Assembly: GCA_964584995.1 (NCBI GenBank)
Contig: CAZPCA010000007.1
Coordinates: 1 to 44,984, forward strand
Direction of reading: 5' to 3'
DNA: 44,984 nucleotides
DNA from: JAJTFW01 sp964584995
GTDB taxonomy: Bacteria > Bacteroidota > Bacteroidia > AKYH767-A > OLB10
The notes below the pieces were generated by a model. The model was not told where the DNA came from and did not search any database. It saw only the letters and a list, made by a program, of their open reading frames with translations. Below, in pieces: positions 1-9,000 of the stretch. The number at the start of each line of letters is the position of its first letter. The first letter of the stretch is position 1. The translations under genes and the position numbers were made by a program.

Positions 1-1887
1 GAACAGGTCACCCCTTGATGTACGTACACTCAAAAAATACGCACCATCAGGAAGCCCTGAAACATCGATCCTTGAAACACCCAACGGACACTGCAACAGC
101 AAACGACCGTCTGCTGCAAATACCTCCATCTCCTTAATCGCGTATTCTTTATCTACGAGTACGTTCACATGATCAGTGGCAGGATTCGGAAAAATACGGA
201 TAGCTGATTCGTCAGCCATCAAATCATTGACACCTAAAAACAGCAAGGAATCACCCATGACGGGACGAATCATGAAGGTACCGGCTGTAATCGCTGTTTG
301 AATCCAACCTGATCCCACATTATAGAACATCCTTGAATTGGACGCGGTATTGCGGTCAAAGCCAAGATGCAGTCCGTCGCCCAACACCTGCTGGAACCCG
401 ATGTAAATAGTACCGCTTACCGGAACCAATTGATCGAGCACATAGGTTGCATAACCATTGATTACGTTTTCATAGGCCGGACGCTGGGCTGATTCCTGGT
501 ATAACACCGTCTCAGGACTCAAACTACTCCAAATTTTTATAGTGAATAGTTTATTGCTGACATCAGCACCCTGCTGTAAGAAGAAAAAGCGAACCGCCCG
601 TAAGGTATCGGGCTTCAACATATCGAACTTCATGCACAGTTTCCCATTGGGCGCATTGATCAGATCATAGCCGACCTCTGCGGTGCCATCATCAAAGCTG
701 TAATAATTGGTGAATTCCTGAACAAACCGCACTGTATCATTGGATTTCAGTCCTCCGAATGCATTTCCATTGGTAAAATAGTTCAGCACTGTAAAACGTG
801 TGCTGTCAGCGGAAAAAGCGTTAGAGGCAGGGAAAACAGAATCAACTGGAAAAGAATAACGCAAAAACTGCTGCTGAGGCCGGGATGGAAAAATATTACC
901 GTTGTCTGCACCGAACCCGGCGACATAGGATCCTGCATAATTGTAAATCCTATTATTGAATCCTACATCATTCGGCTGTATATCGTTCACACGGTACTGC
1001 ATGATGGAAGAATCACGCACCAGGTTCTGCTGATCATTCACTGAAAGTGAAGTGTAGTGATCCCAAGGTATGGATGTGAATTCATTCAGCAAACTCAGTG
1101 GTTGCTGCGTCATGGCCACGTCTACCAATACTGTATCCAGTGGCAAATTGGATACCGGCTTAGCCTGGTACAATTCCACATAATCAATATGCCAGTGATC
1201 GAGCGAGCCAGTCCTTGAACCGTAATTACGGAACCTGAATCGGAATCCATCCTTCAGGAAATCCGGATTGGTGACCCATATCAGCGCGCGCGTAAATGAT
1301 GTATCCTGTCCTCCGGCAATTAATCCGCGCAGGAACCACTGACGGCTCCATTGGTTAGTAGTGGGATTATAAAAATCAACCACCAATGAATCGCTGGAAT
1401 CCGGAGCATCACCCCAGCCCTTTTTCTGCCAGAAAAAACTCAATACAACACTGTCCGCAGAAGTGTAGACCGCGGATCCGCCTTGCGGCTTCGTTTGCAG
1501 GCGTATGAACTGCGATGTAAGGGTATCACATCCACCCTGTACTGTAGGCGAAGAATTATTGTAAGCGTTTCCGAACTCATCCAGCCCATCAAAGGTGGCC
1601 ACTCCAATGGTAATGGGATTACGGGCAAACTGGTTGTTTACGAAAACATACCTGTCTGACCATTTAGACTGATCCGGATACACTTCAGAAGAGGAAAAAT
1701 CATCTATTACCGGAAGATCCAAGGTGTCTATACTTTTACTACGAAATACTGCATGATCTGAACCGGCAAGGTATTGCCTTATTTGCGCATTGGAACGAAG
1801 TGGCACCAAACGCTCGTGTTGCGCACTCACCCTTAAGGTCAGAAACACTACGCTGAAGAAAAACAGGTAAAATGGATTTGTCTTCAT
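1..1887 (-). CDS. T9SS type A sorting-domain secreted protein, 3' end cut by window edge
   Basis: The frame opens at an ATG at 1887 and stays open to base 1, about 629 codons, so the last residues are missing. The N-terminus is a signal peptide (hydrophobic FYLFFFSVVFLTL, then VSAQ). A segment near residues 50-60 reads LPVIDDFSSSE, like the opening of many Bacteroidetes secreted proteins. The middle is beta-rich, with jelly-roll-like stretches, and I recognise no enzyme motif. The last ~75 residues hold a type A sorting domain (IRIFPNPATDHVNV, then DGAYFLSVRTSRGD), so export by T9SS and surface attachment or release is expected. It starts 3 bp after the PASTA gene and is probably cotranscribed with it and ddl. 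The function beyond secretion is unknown. The call as a T9SS client is firm; the role is not. Confidence 0.85.
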   Translation of the reverse strand, partial: MKTNPFYLFFFSVVFLTLRVSAQHERLVPLRSNAQIRQYLAGSDHAVFRSKSIDTLDLPVIDDFSSSEVYPDQSKWSDRYVFVNNQFARNPITIGVATFDGLDEFGNAYNNSSPTVQGGCDTLTSQFIRLQTKPQGGSAVYTSADSVVLSFFWQKKGWGDAPDSSDSLVVDFYNPTTNQWSRQWFLRGLIAGGQDTSFTRALIWVTNPDFLKDGFRFRFRNYGSRTGSLDHWHIDYVELYQAKPVSNLPLDTVLVDVAMTQQPLSLLNEFTSIPWDHYTSLSVNDQQNLVRDSSIMQYRVNDIQPNDVGFNNRIYNYAGSYVAGFGADNGNIFPSRPQQQFLRYSFPVDSVFPASNAFSADSTRFTVLNYFTNGNAFGGLKSNDTVRFVQEFTNYYSFDDGTAEVGYDLINAPNGKLCMKFDMLKPDTLRAVRFFFLQQGADVSNKLFTIKIWSSLSPETVLYQESAQRPAYENVINGYATYVLDQLVPVSGTIYIGFQQVLGDGLHLGFDRNTASNSRMFYNVGSGWIQTAITAGTFMIRPVMGDSLLFLGVNDLMADESAIRIFPNPATDHVNVLVDKEYAIKEMEVFAADGRLLLQCPLGVSRIDVSGLPDGAYFLSVRTSRGDLF

Positions 1888-1890
1888 GTT

Positions 1891-2673
1891 TTATTTTAGT
1901 TTTTCCTGCGATTGTGTTAAGAAAAGATCGATTGCCTCTCCCTGACGAACAAATACCGAATCGCCGGGAGCAGGCCTTTGTTCGTACACCCTTGCAGCAC
2001 TTGTATCCCTCACGGATGCATCGTAAACGACAGCACCGGGATTGATATTGGAACCCTGTAGCACAAACATGGCCTCATCAAGTGTCAGGCCAATCAATCT
2101 CGGCACTATAACATCGGTACTTCCAATGCCATCTCCCAATACAAGGTCCACTGTGACCCCCTTCGTGACTTCATCCCCGGGTTTAAGCTCTGCTCCGTTC
2201 AACAGGGCTCCTAATACCGCATCTTTGGCAAGGTCGGGTTTATAAACGAGCTGCCCCACTTTCACTCCATAGGAGGCAAGTATAGCCTCAGCCTGACGAT
2301 GTGAAACATCGATAAGGTCAGGAAACTTTATCTGAGGCGGCACTGTACGCGTGACTGTAATGTAAATGGTTCTCCCTTCCTTCACCTTATCATTAGGAGC
2401 AGGATCCTGATCAATAATGGTTCCTGGCTTTTTGTCCACTATAAACACCGATGAATCCGATATTTTCACCTCAAGTTGTTTGCCGGCAAGGAAGCCCTCC
2501 ACCTCAGTGACCTTCATGCCTCTCAGATCTGGTACTGAAATCGTCTCACCGTGGTTCGTGAATGCATCCAGCCACTGATAAGTGACAAACAGAATCACCA
2601 GAACAGTGCATATCAGCGCCAAAAGATGCTTCAGGAATAATGAAGATGATAAGAATGCTGCTTTAGTACCCAT
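1891..2673 (-). CDS. Membrane-anchored PASTA-domain protein
   Basis: 260 residues. A short cytoplasmic N-terminus is followed by one membrane segment (about residues 14-34, LKHLLALICTVLVILFVTY) and then three PASTA modules: about 43-110 (ISVPDLRGMKVTEVEGFL), 115-182 (IKFPDLIDVSHRQAEAIL) and 188-255 (VIVPRLIGLTLDEAMFVL). PASTA modules bind peptidoglycan or muropeptides in kinases and penicillin-binding proteins. Here there is no kinase or transpeptidase domain, so this is a stand-alone periplasmic PASTA protein. It begins 12 bp after the D-Ala-D-Ala ligase stop and 3 bp before the next gene, which suggests one operon linked to cell-wall synthesis. In many Bacteroidetes a PASTA gene sits beside ddl, which fits. 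The exact role is not known. Confidence 0.9.
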   Translation of the reverse strand: MGTKAAFLSSSLFLKHLLALICTVLVILFVTYQWLDAFTNHGETISVPDLRGMKVTEVEGFLAGKQLEVKISDSSVFIVDKKPGTIIDQDPAPNDKVKEGRTIYITVTRTVPPQIKFPDLIDVSHRQAEAILASYGVKVGQLVYKPDLAKDAVLGALLNGAELKPGDEVTKGVTVDLVLGDGIGSTDVIVPRLIGLTLDEAMFVLQGSNINPGAVVYDASVRDTSAARVYEQRPAPGDSVFVRQGEAIDLFLTQSQEKLK

Positions 2674-2685
2674 CGCCTCAAGAAC

Positions 2686-5376
2686 TTATACTGGTTGCTT
2701 TTTTTTCCTATGCATTCCGTAATCCAAAATCTTATCGATAAACTCATAGGGTTTATATTGCGCAATGGCCGCCTGATGGAAAATACAGGTTGCAGGAGTC
2801 ATTCCGGGTAGGGAATTCACCTCAATGAATACTACCTCGACTTTTTCCGGTGAAAATATACGTACGAATGCATCTATTCTCGAGTATCCTTCTATATTCA
2901 AAATACGTGCTGCGCGTTCAAACTCGGCTTTCACCTGAGAAGAAATGACTTTATTTTCTTCCAAGTTGGAACTATACCGAGCGGGTGTGATGTTCTGCCC
3001 CTGTCCTGCGAGGAACTTCTCCTCCAGCGACAACACATCGCCTTCTGACAAAGCCTCTGAAGCTTCAAACACCTCATAGCAAAGTTGTCCTTTCGCATCC
3101 AAAAAGGTCAGCATCCCTCCGGTGATTTCTATGAACCTCCCGGCACCATTGCTTTGGATAAGTTCTTCGATGAGTATGTGCTGCTTGACGGGAAATTCTT
3201 CTTTCGGCTTAATCTTCAGAAGTGCGGCGTCTGCTTCATTCAATTCAACGGAACTACGGAACGCCAAGCGCACGTATGCCTCAAGCTGAGCACGCGAGCG
3301 AATTATTTTCACTGCCGAACTGCAACCATCGTCTGCAGGTTTGGCGATGAACGGAAAAGGAAATTTCCCGCAAATGGTATCCAAAAAGTGCACCGGATCC
3401 GCCAGCCAATCGAATTCCTGTGCCAAGTAATGTGCCGCAACCTTGAAGCCATGTTGTCCAAGAATCTCGTTGGTACGGAACTTATCGATGGTAATCTTAG
3501 AAGAAGAAGGTCCTGAACCATTGTAAGGAAGACCTACCTTTTCCAATTCCACCTGCAGGGAGCCGTCCTCGCCGGGTCGGCCATGCAAAGCGATGAATAC
3601 TACGTCGCATGCGTCGGCCAATCCTTGAAAACTCAACTTTTGTGGTGGCAACAGATTGCGTCCGGAAGAGAAACGAGCCGTTATTTTCTCGCAGCGCTGA
3701 ATGATTCCTGCTATAACCGGATGAATTTCATAGTGCTCTATTTTCTCTCGTATATCGTCCGCATTGTCTTTCAACAACACGTTGATCGGGATGGAAAAAA
3801 GTTCAAATTCGCGCGCGCTCCCGGTAAGAAATACGGGTAGCGCTTCGTAGCGCTCACTCGATGATAATTTCTCGTAGATGTTTCTTCCACTCTCCACACT
3901 GATATGACGTTCGGATGAATAACCGCCCAATATGACAGTTGCCCGAATACGTTTTGCTCCCGTATTCCCCGATGCATCCAGCAGTTTTTCCAACCTGCTG
4001 AACAATGCATTCAATTTACCATATTGGCGTGTATCCGTTATTCGGTTTCTTAAGGAGGTGTGGATGATATAGGTGATGAACTGCGAGGGGTTCATGCCAA
4101 TTTCTGCGGCCTGGTGGAAGAAAAACGAACTCGGCATCATTCCGGAAGTCGTATTCGGATCGTTCAGCAGAATCCTGCCCTCGGGCGTGATGAACCCGTC
4201 AATACGTGCGTACACATTGAACTTCAGTGACGTGAATAACTTTTCACAGGACGCGCGGATCTGCTCCACCTGTTCAACAGGCAATTGTATTGGAGTGATT
4301 TTACGCGATAAACCAGGGAGGTATTTTGAACGGTAGTCAAAGAGCTCGTTGCCTTTTCGGATTTCGGTAGGCGGCAAAGCGACCGGATGTCCCTTTTCAT
4401 CTTCAATCACAATGCAGGAGAACTCACGCCCCCGGATGAACGACTCCACTACCACCGTGCTTTCACCATCACGAGCGACTAAACGAAGTGATCCAGTTTC
4501 ATCGGCAAACAAATCCATCAATACAGAGAGCAATTCCTCCGGATGGTAAAACATTCGTGTACCAATCATCAAGGGGAGTCCAATACCCTCCCTGATATCA
4601 CAGACAGAACGCACCCATGAAACCCGGGCAGCATAATCCATGGCATCCCATTCTTCCCTGGCAATCTCACGAATGAAAAATGCACGATTCATGCTCTCCC
4701 TCAGCAATATTTCACTTTCTTCCTGTAAGACACTGACTCCGATGGATGAACCCTGATTCGCTGATTTTACCACACAAGGAAGCCCGGTAGTCTGGTGAAT
4801 TTTACTAAGAATTGCTTTACTATCATGCATCAACCACTCCTCACGCGTCACCGTCATAAAAGCCGGCACATCGAAGCCGGCTTGTTGCATCAACTCTTTC
4901 TGAACGGCTTTGTTCATTCCGATGGCAGAAGACAAAATGCCCGATCCGGTATAAGGTATCCTGAGAAATTCAAGGAGTCCCTGAATCCTACCATCCTCTC
5001 CGTCGGTCCCATGCAGACACAAGAACGCCATGTCTATCATGCCGGGCAATGCAGTGGGTTCAATCCGGGAACCGATTTTATGAATCAGTTTGACTTGCTC
5101 CTGACGATCAAGATCACCCAGACTTTCTGCATATACTTGAAAATGGTTGGAGGAAGGAGGAAGAAAGTCGGAGGGGGGATAAAAATCACGAATACTCCCC
5201 TTGTAGATGAACTCCCATGTGAGAAGGACCAGATTCCCAAAGCTGTCCACAAAAATCGGCACAGGCTCAAAGATGGCCTTGTTCAGATTGTCGTACACCG
5301 TCCTGCCACCAGCAAAGGAAACCTCCCTCTCTCTCGAAAGACCTCCAAAAATGACTCCGATACGTAATTTATCCAT
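2686..5376 (-). CDS. Tandem-duplicated D-alanine--D-alanine ligase (two ATP-grasp ligase halves in one chain)
   Basis: 896 residues from the ATG at 5376; ordinary Ddl has about 300-360. The chain contains two Ddl-like units. The N half (about 1-460) has GGLSREREVS, HGTDGEDGRIQG, KSANQGSSIGVS, the omega-loop-like DYRSKY and a C-terminal metal site LLNDPNTTSGM, in which the usual metal-binding Glu aligns with Asp. The C half (about 475-896) has GGYSSERHIS, HGRPGEDGSLQ, KPADDGCSSAVK and FIEVNSLPGMT, but its omega-loop equivalent is EEKF, without the Tyr. Both halves could be catalytic, or one may be regulatory. The reaction is ATP-dependent joining of two D-Ala for peptidoglycan. A TTG codon at 5385 also opens this frame, but it lies inside a TAnnTTTG promoter match, so ATG 5376 is chosen. 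It precedes the PASTA gene by 12 bp. Confidence 0.88.
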   Translation of the reverse strand: MDKLRIGVIFGGLSREREVSFAGGRTVYDNLNKAIFEPVPIFVDSFGNLVLLTWEFIYKGSIRDFYPPSDFLPPSSNHFQVYAESLGDLDRQEQVKLIHKIGSRIEPTALPGMIDMAFLCLHGTDGEDGRIQGLLEFLRIPYTGSGILSSAIGMNKAVQKELMQQAGFDVPAFMTVTREEWLMHDSKAILSKIHQTTGLPCVVKSANQGSSIGVSVLQEESEILLRESMNRAFFIREIAREEWDAMDYAARVSWVRSVCDIREGIGLPLMIGTRMFYHPEELLSVLMDLFADETGSLRLVARDGESTVVVESFIRGREFSCIVIEDEKGHPVALPPTEIRKGNELFDYRSKYLPGLSRKITPIQLPVEQVEQIRASCEKLFTSLKFNVYARIDGFITPEGRILLNDPNTTSGMMPSSFFFHQAAEIGMNPSQFITYIIHTSLRNRITDTRQYGKLNALFSRLEKLLDASGNTGAKRIRATVILGGYSSERHISVESGRNIYEKLSSSERYEALPVFLTGSAREFELFSIPINVLLKDNADDIREKIEHYEIHPVIAGIIQRCEKITARFSSGRNLLPPQKLSFQGLADACDVVFIALHGRPGEDGSLQVELEKVGLPYNGSGPSSSKITIDKFRTNEILGQHGFKVAAHYLAQEFDWLADPVHFLDTICGKFPFPFIAKPADDGCSSAVKIIRSRAQLEAYVRLAFRSSVELNEADAALLKIKPKEEFPVKQHILIEELIQSNGAGRFIEITGGMLTFLDAKGQLCYEVFEASEALSEGDVLSLEEKFLAGQGQNITPARYSSNLEENKVISSQVKAEFERAARILNIEGYSRIDAFVRIFSPEKVEVVFIEVNSLPGMTPATCIFHQAAIAQYKPYEFIDKILDYGMHRKKKQPV

Positions 5377-5382
5377 GAAGAA

Positions 5383-5390
5383 CAAAGGTA
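5383..5390 (-). promoter_or_regulatory. Bacteroidetes -7 promoter element TACCTTTG before the ddl fusion gene
   Basis: Read on the minus strand the sequence is TACCTTTG, an exact match to TAnnTTTG. It ends 6 bp before the ATG at 5376, so the transcript would have only a few leader bases. I see no clear TTG at the -33 position. The call rests on the motif and its position alone. Confidence 0.5.
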
Positions 5391-5438
5391 AGCATTTCAG
5401 CAGGCTGAAGGCTTACAGCTTCGCCCAGATTTCAGATG

Positions 5439-5456
5439 CGAAATGTTAACATTTCG
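5439..5456. promoter_or_regulatory. 18-bp perfect palindrome, possible operator
   Basis: The sequence cgaaatgttaacatttcg equals its own reverse complement. It lies between the rdgB stop (5464) and the ddl start (5376), about 50 bp upstream of the TACCTTTG element. No T-run follows it in the direction of transcription, so it does not look like an intrinsic terminator. A dimeric repressor or activator site is the likeliest reading. The bound protein is unknown. Confidence 0.45.
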
Positions 5457-5463
5457 GTAGTGT

Positions 5464-6045
5464 TCAAGCTTCAAGAAACACTTGCAGGGCACGAAGTGCT
5501 TTGGCTCTATGGCTAATTGTATTTTTCTGTGCATCGCTCATTTCAGCAAAAGTCACATCAACACCTTCCGGAACAAACACAGGGTCGTAGCCAAAGCCAC
5601 CGCCGCCCCTGGGCACCTCGGTAATGTTGCCGTCCACGATACCCTCAAACGTATACACTTGCCCCCCGATCACCAAAGCAATAACCGTCACAAACCGGGC
5701 AGAACGATCTTTGACCCCTTCCATTTGATCCAACAGGAACATCAGGTTACGATGCGGATTGGCCGGAAGCCCGGCAAAGTGTGCTGAATCCACGCCCGGA
5801 CGTCCGTTGAGCGCCTGAACTTCGAGACCACTATCGTCAGCAATACAACTACAACCAGTTGCCTCCCAAACAGTTAGAGCCTTCTGCACCGCATTTCCTT
5901 TGATCGTACCACTTGTCTCAGGCAATTCAAAGACCACACCGGCCTCCTGTAAGGTGATGAACGTGTAACTTTTAGGTAGAATAGAACGTATTTCGCTCAC
6001 TTTGTGAACGTTGTTTGTAGCGAGAACCAATGAAATAGTATCCAT
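5464..6045 (-). CDS. rdgB: XTP/dITP diphosphatase (RdgB/HAM1 family)
   Basis: 193 residues, the usual length. It hydrolyses non-canonical purine triphosphates (XTP, dITP, ITP) to monophosphates in the cytoplasm and so keeps them out of DNA and RNA. The N-terminal substrate loop LVLATNNVHKVSEI, the ADDSGLEVQALNGRPGVDSA motif, the FGYDPVF motif and the C-terminal SHRAKAL are all present. The frame is open upstream to 6375, but the ATG at 6045 (MDTISLVLATNN) gives the family N-terminus. The start is only 28 bp from the start of the divergent secreted-protein gene, so the two genes must share or interleave promoter sequences. The gene reads in the same direction as ddl, with 87 bp between them. 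Confidence 0.95.
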   Translation of the reverse strand: MDTISLVLATNNVHKVSEIRSILPKSYTFITLQEAGVVFELPETSGTIKGNAVQKALTVWEATGCSCIADDSGLEVQALNGRPGVDSAHFAGLPANPHRNLMFLLDQMEGVKDRSARFVTVIALVIGGQVYTFEGIVDGNITEVPRGGGGFGYDPVFVPEGVDVTFAEMSDAQKNTISHRAKALRALQVFLEA

Positions 6046-6050
6046 ACACG

Positions 6051-6058
6051 TATCTTTG
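6051..6058 (+). promoter_or_regulatory. Bacteroidetes -7 promoter element TATCTTTG before the propeller/PKD gene
   Basis: TATCTTTG is an exact match to TAnnTTTG, 15 bp before the ATG at 6074 in a 28-bp divergent intergenic gap. Any -33 element would fall inside the first codons of rdgB. I see no well-spaced TTG. Predicted leader is about 10 bases. Confidence 0.5.
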
Positions 6059-6073
6059 AAACACAAGTCAAAC

Positions 6074-9000
6074 ATGTCAAGTCGCATCAGCCATCTACTA
6101 CTAGCCCTACTGCTTGTTGGCTGTAAAATTGGTTTCGGCCAATGTCCAGCACCGAGCTTTCTGGCTTCAGACACCGTCTGTCCTCTCCAACCACTACTCC
6201 TCAACAATAGCCTCAGTACCGCCAGCACGCACAGCTGGGACTTTTGCCTGGGAGACCTTGACTCCGTACCAAGCTGTATCAACATACCCTCGTCGCCCGG
6301 CACATTGGCCTTTCCACAAAACGCGAAATTAGTGGAAGAGAATGGAGAATTCCACGCATTTGTTGTGAACGCCACAGCGAATTACATTACGCGGTACGAT
6401 TTCGGGAACTCTCTCCAAAATGTGCCCGTCATTACAAACTTGACCGGATCCACTTTACTATCAACTTTTGCCTCCGGTATCGATATGGTGAAAGCCAACG
6501 GTAAATGGTACGCCTTCGTAGTCACTTTTTCCGGAAACAATCTAATCAGGGTAGAATTTGACAGCTTGAAACACCTCAGCCCAAGCGTCATCAACATGAA
6601 TGTAAGCGGACTCTTCTCACCGTTCACGATCAAACTGATTGGCGGATATGCCTTTATCGGCTGCTACCAGACTCCAGACTTGATGAGGGTCGACTTCAAT
6701 GGAGATTACACGAATACCTCTGTGAGTAGTTCATCGGCAGCGAACACCGGAGCCTTTGCCAACTACGGCATCGATATAGCCTACGATTGTTCCACCGGAA
6801 AATACATTGGCTACGGAACCATTTCAGGCGCCGGAATATTGTATAAGCTTGATTTCGGCAACACTTTGAGCAATAACGCCACTTTCTCAACAGTTTCCAC
6901 TAACCTAACGGGTGGACAGGGGGTCTTGCTGGCGCAAGAAGGAAACGAATGGCATGTTTTCGCTGTAGGAAGCAATAATGTGTTCCACCACTTTGAAGCG
7001 GGATCGTCCCTCGACAACCCTCTTACACTGAATTACTCGGGGAGCCTTGGCAATACACTTGCGGACCCTAAAAACATACAGCTTGTGAAGTCCGGCTCCA
7101 TCTGGTCGGGGATCATCGTCAATAATGCCGGGCAAAACCTGAGTATTTTGAATTTCCCCCAGGGATGCAGTACAGGAGTACAATCCTCCCTGCTGGCATC
7201 ACCTACTGGCATCAATTATCCTTCTGGAACCAGCGGCTATCAACCGTTTGAATTAAGGGAGATCGTTAATGACACGGTTTATATATACACGGACTCTGTC
7301 TTGGTCGATATCCTTCCACCTAAAGCCTTCTTTGGATTCAATAACACCTGCATCGGCACGCCTGTAGAATTTTTTGACAGCAGCGAAGTTTGTTTTGGTG
7401 CTATATCTTCATGGTCCTGGGATTTTGGTGACGGGAACAACTCTGCTTTGCAAAATCCAACACATACATACTCCAGCAGCGGCACTTACATCGTGACCTT
7501 GACCTGCACCTCCTCCGGAGGGCAGAGCAATACACTCAGCTTACCAGTAGCCATTACTCCATCCCCATTGGCCGGATTCATCAATAACGGAAACGTCTGT
7601 GCCGGAGCACCATTGTCATTCATCGACAACTCTTCGGCCTCAACCAATATCCTCGATTGGCAATGGCAATTCGGTGATAATTCTATTGCATCCGGAACAC
7701 AGGTCGTGCATCAGTACCAAGCACCAGGCACTTACACCGTGACCTTAGTCATAGAAACTGAAAATGGATGCATTGATTCGACAGCCAGCAATGTCAATGT
7801 ATTGCCGGGTCCATTTGCCGGATTCACTGTCAATAATACCTGCGCCGGAGACTCCGTCCAGTTTACCAACACAAGTGCTTCGCCCGGCACTTCCATATCA
7901 GGCTATCAATGGGATTTTGGTGACAATTCCAATAGCACCGCCATCAACCCCTCACATTTTTACGGGCTCACTACGGGTACATTCCCGGTAACACTCATCG
8001 CGCAAAGTAATAACGGATGCGCCGACACGAGTATTGTCGATGTCACCCTCAGCAACAAGGCCAATCCTGCATTTGTCCTCTCAAAAGACTCCGCCTGCAC
8101 CTTTGAGAACATTTTTTTCAGTGACTTGTCCGTGCCTGCTCCGGGAGACACAATCCTACGAAGAATATGGGATTTCGGAGATGGAACTACAGACACCAAC
8201 AGCACAACGGTGAGCCATAGCTATTCTTTGCCTGGAGCATACACCATACGTCTCACGGTATTCAGCCCCACCGATTGCGACACACTTGTCAGCCAAACTG
8301 TTTATATCATTGGAAGTCCATCAGCGACTTTCACCGCTACAGATGCCTGTGAGGGAGCGGAGAACGTCTTCACAGATCTATCTACCACCCCATTGGGTAC
8401 GAATATCACCTCCTGGTCATGGGATTTCGGCGATGGTCAAACATCCGGTCTCGAAAACCCATTGCACCTGTATGCGGATACCGGTGCATACGCTGTACAG
8501 CTTATTGTCATCAATAATACAGGGTGCTCCGATACCAGCTCTGTCACTACCACTGTAAGGGCAAATCCTCTATCCGGATTCTCATTTGGAAAAATCTGCA
8601 CCAAAGACAGTGTACTCTTCACCGACAGCAGCACTGTAGGCAACGGAACGATTTCGTCCTGGTCCTGGAGTGTTTCTGGTACCGGTCAAACCAGCAATGA
8701 TCAGAATCCTCATCTTTACTTCCCGGATCCATTAGCTTATCAGGTAAGCTTAGTATCTACGAGTACTTTCGGCTGTCGCGACACATTAATCAGAACCGTG
8801 GTAGCCGATGCGTCACCCGCTTTCAGCATTTCATCTGACAATGTATGCGCCGGCGAAATTGTTCAATTCCAGTACATCCCCGATCCGGGCAGTATTATTT
8901 CCGCATCCTACTTGTGGCTATTCGGCGACAGCACTGCGTCCTTCACTCAAAATCCCAGCCACTTGTACGCCACCCCCGGTCTTTACCCTATCACCTTGGA

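Noticed and set aside
4795..5367. A 190-codon open frame antisense to ddl
   Set aside because: Low-complexity, basic composition with no recognisable motif; it mirrors the coding strand of a clear gene.
5377..5385. N-terminal extension of the ddl fusion by a TTG start at 5385
   Set aside because: The TTG is inside an exact TAnnTTTG promoter motif and adds only three residues before the ATG.
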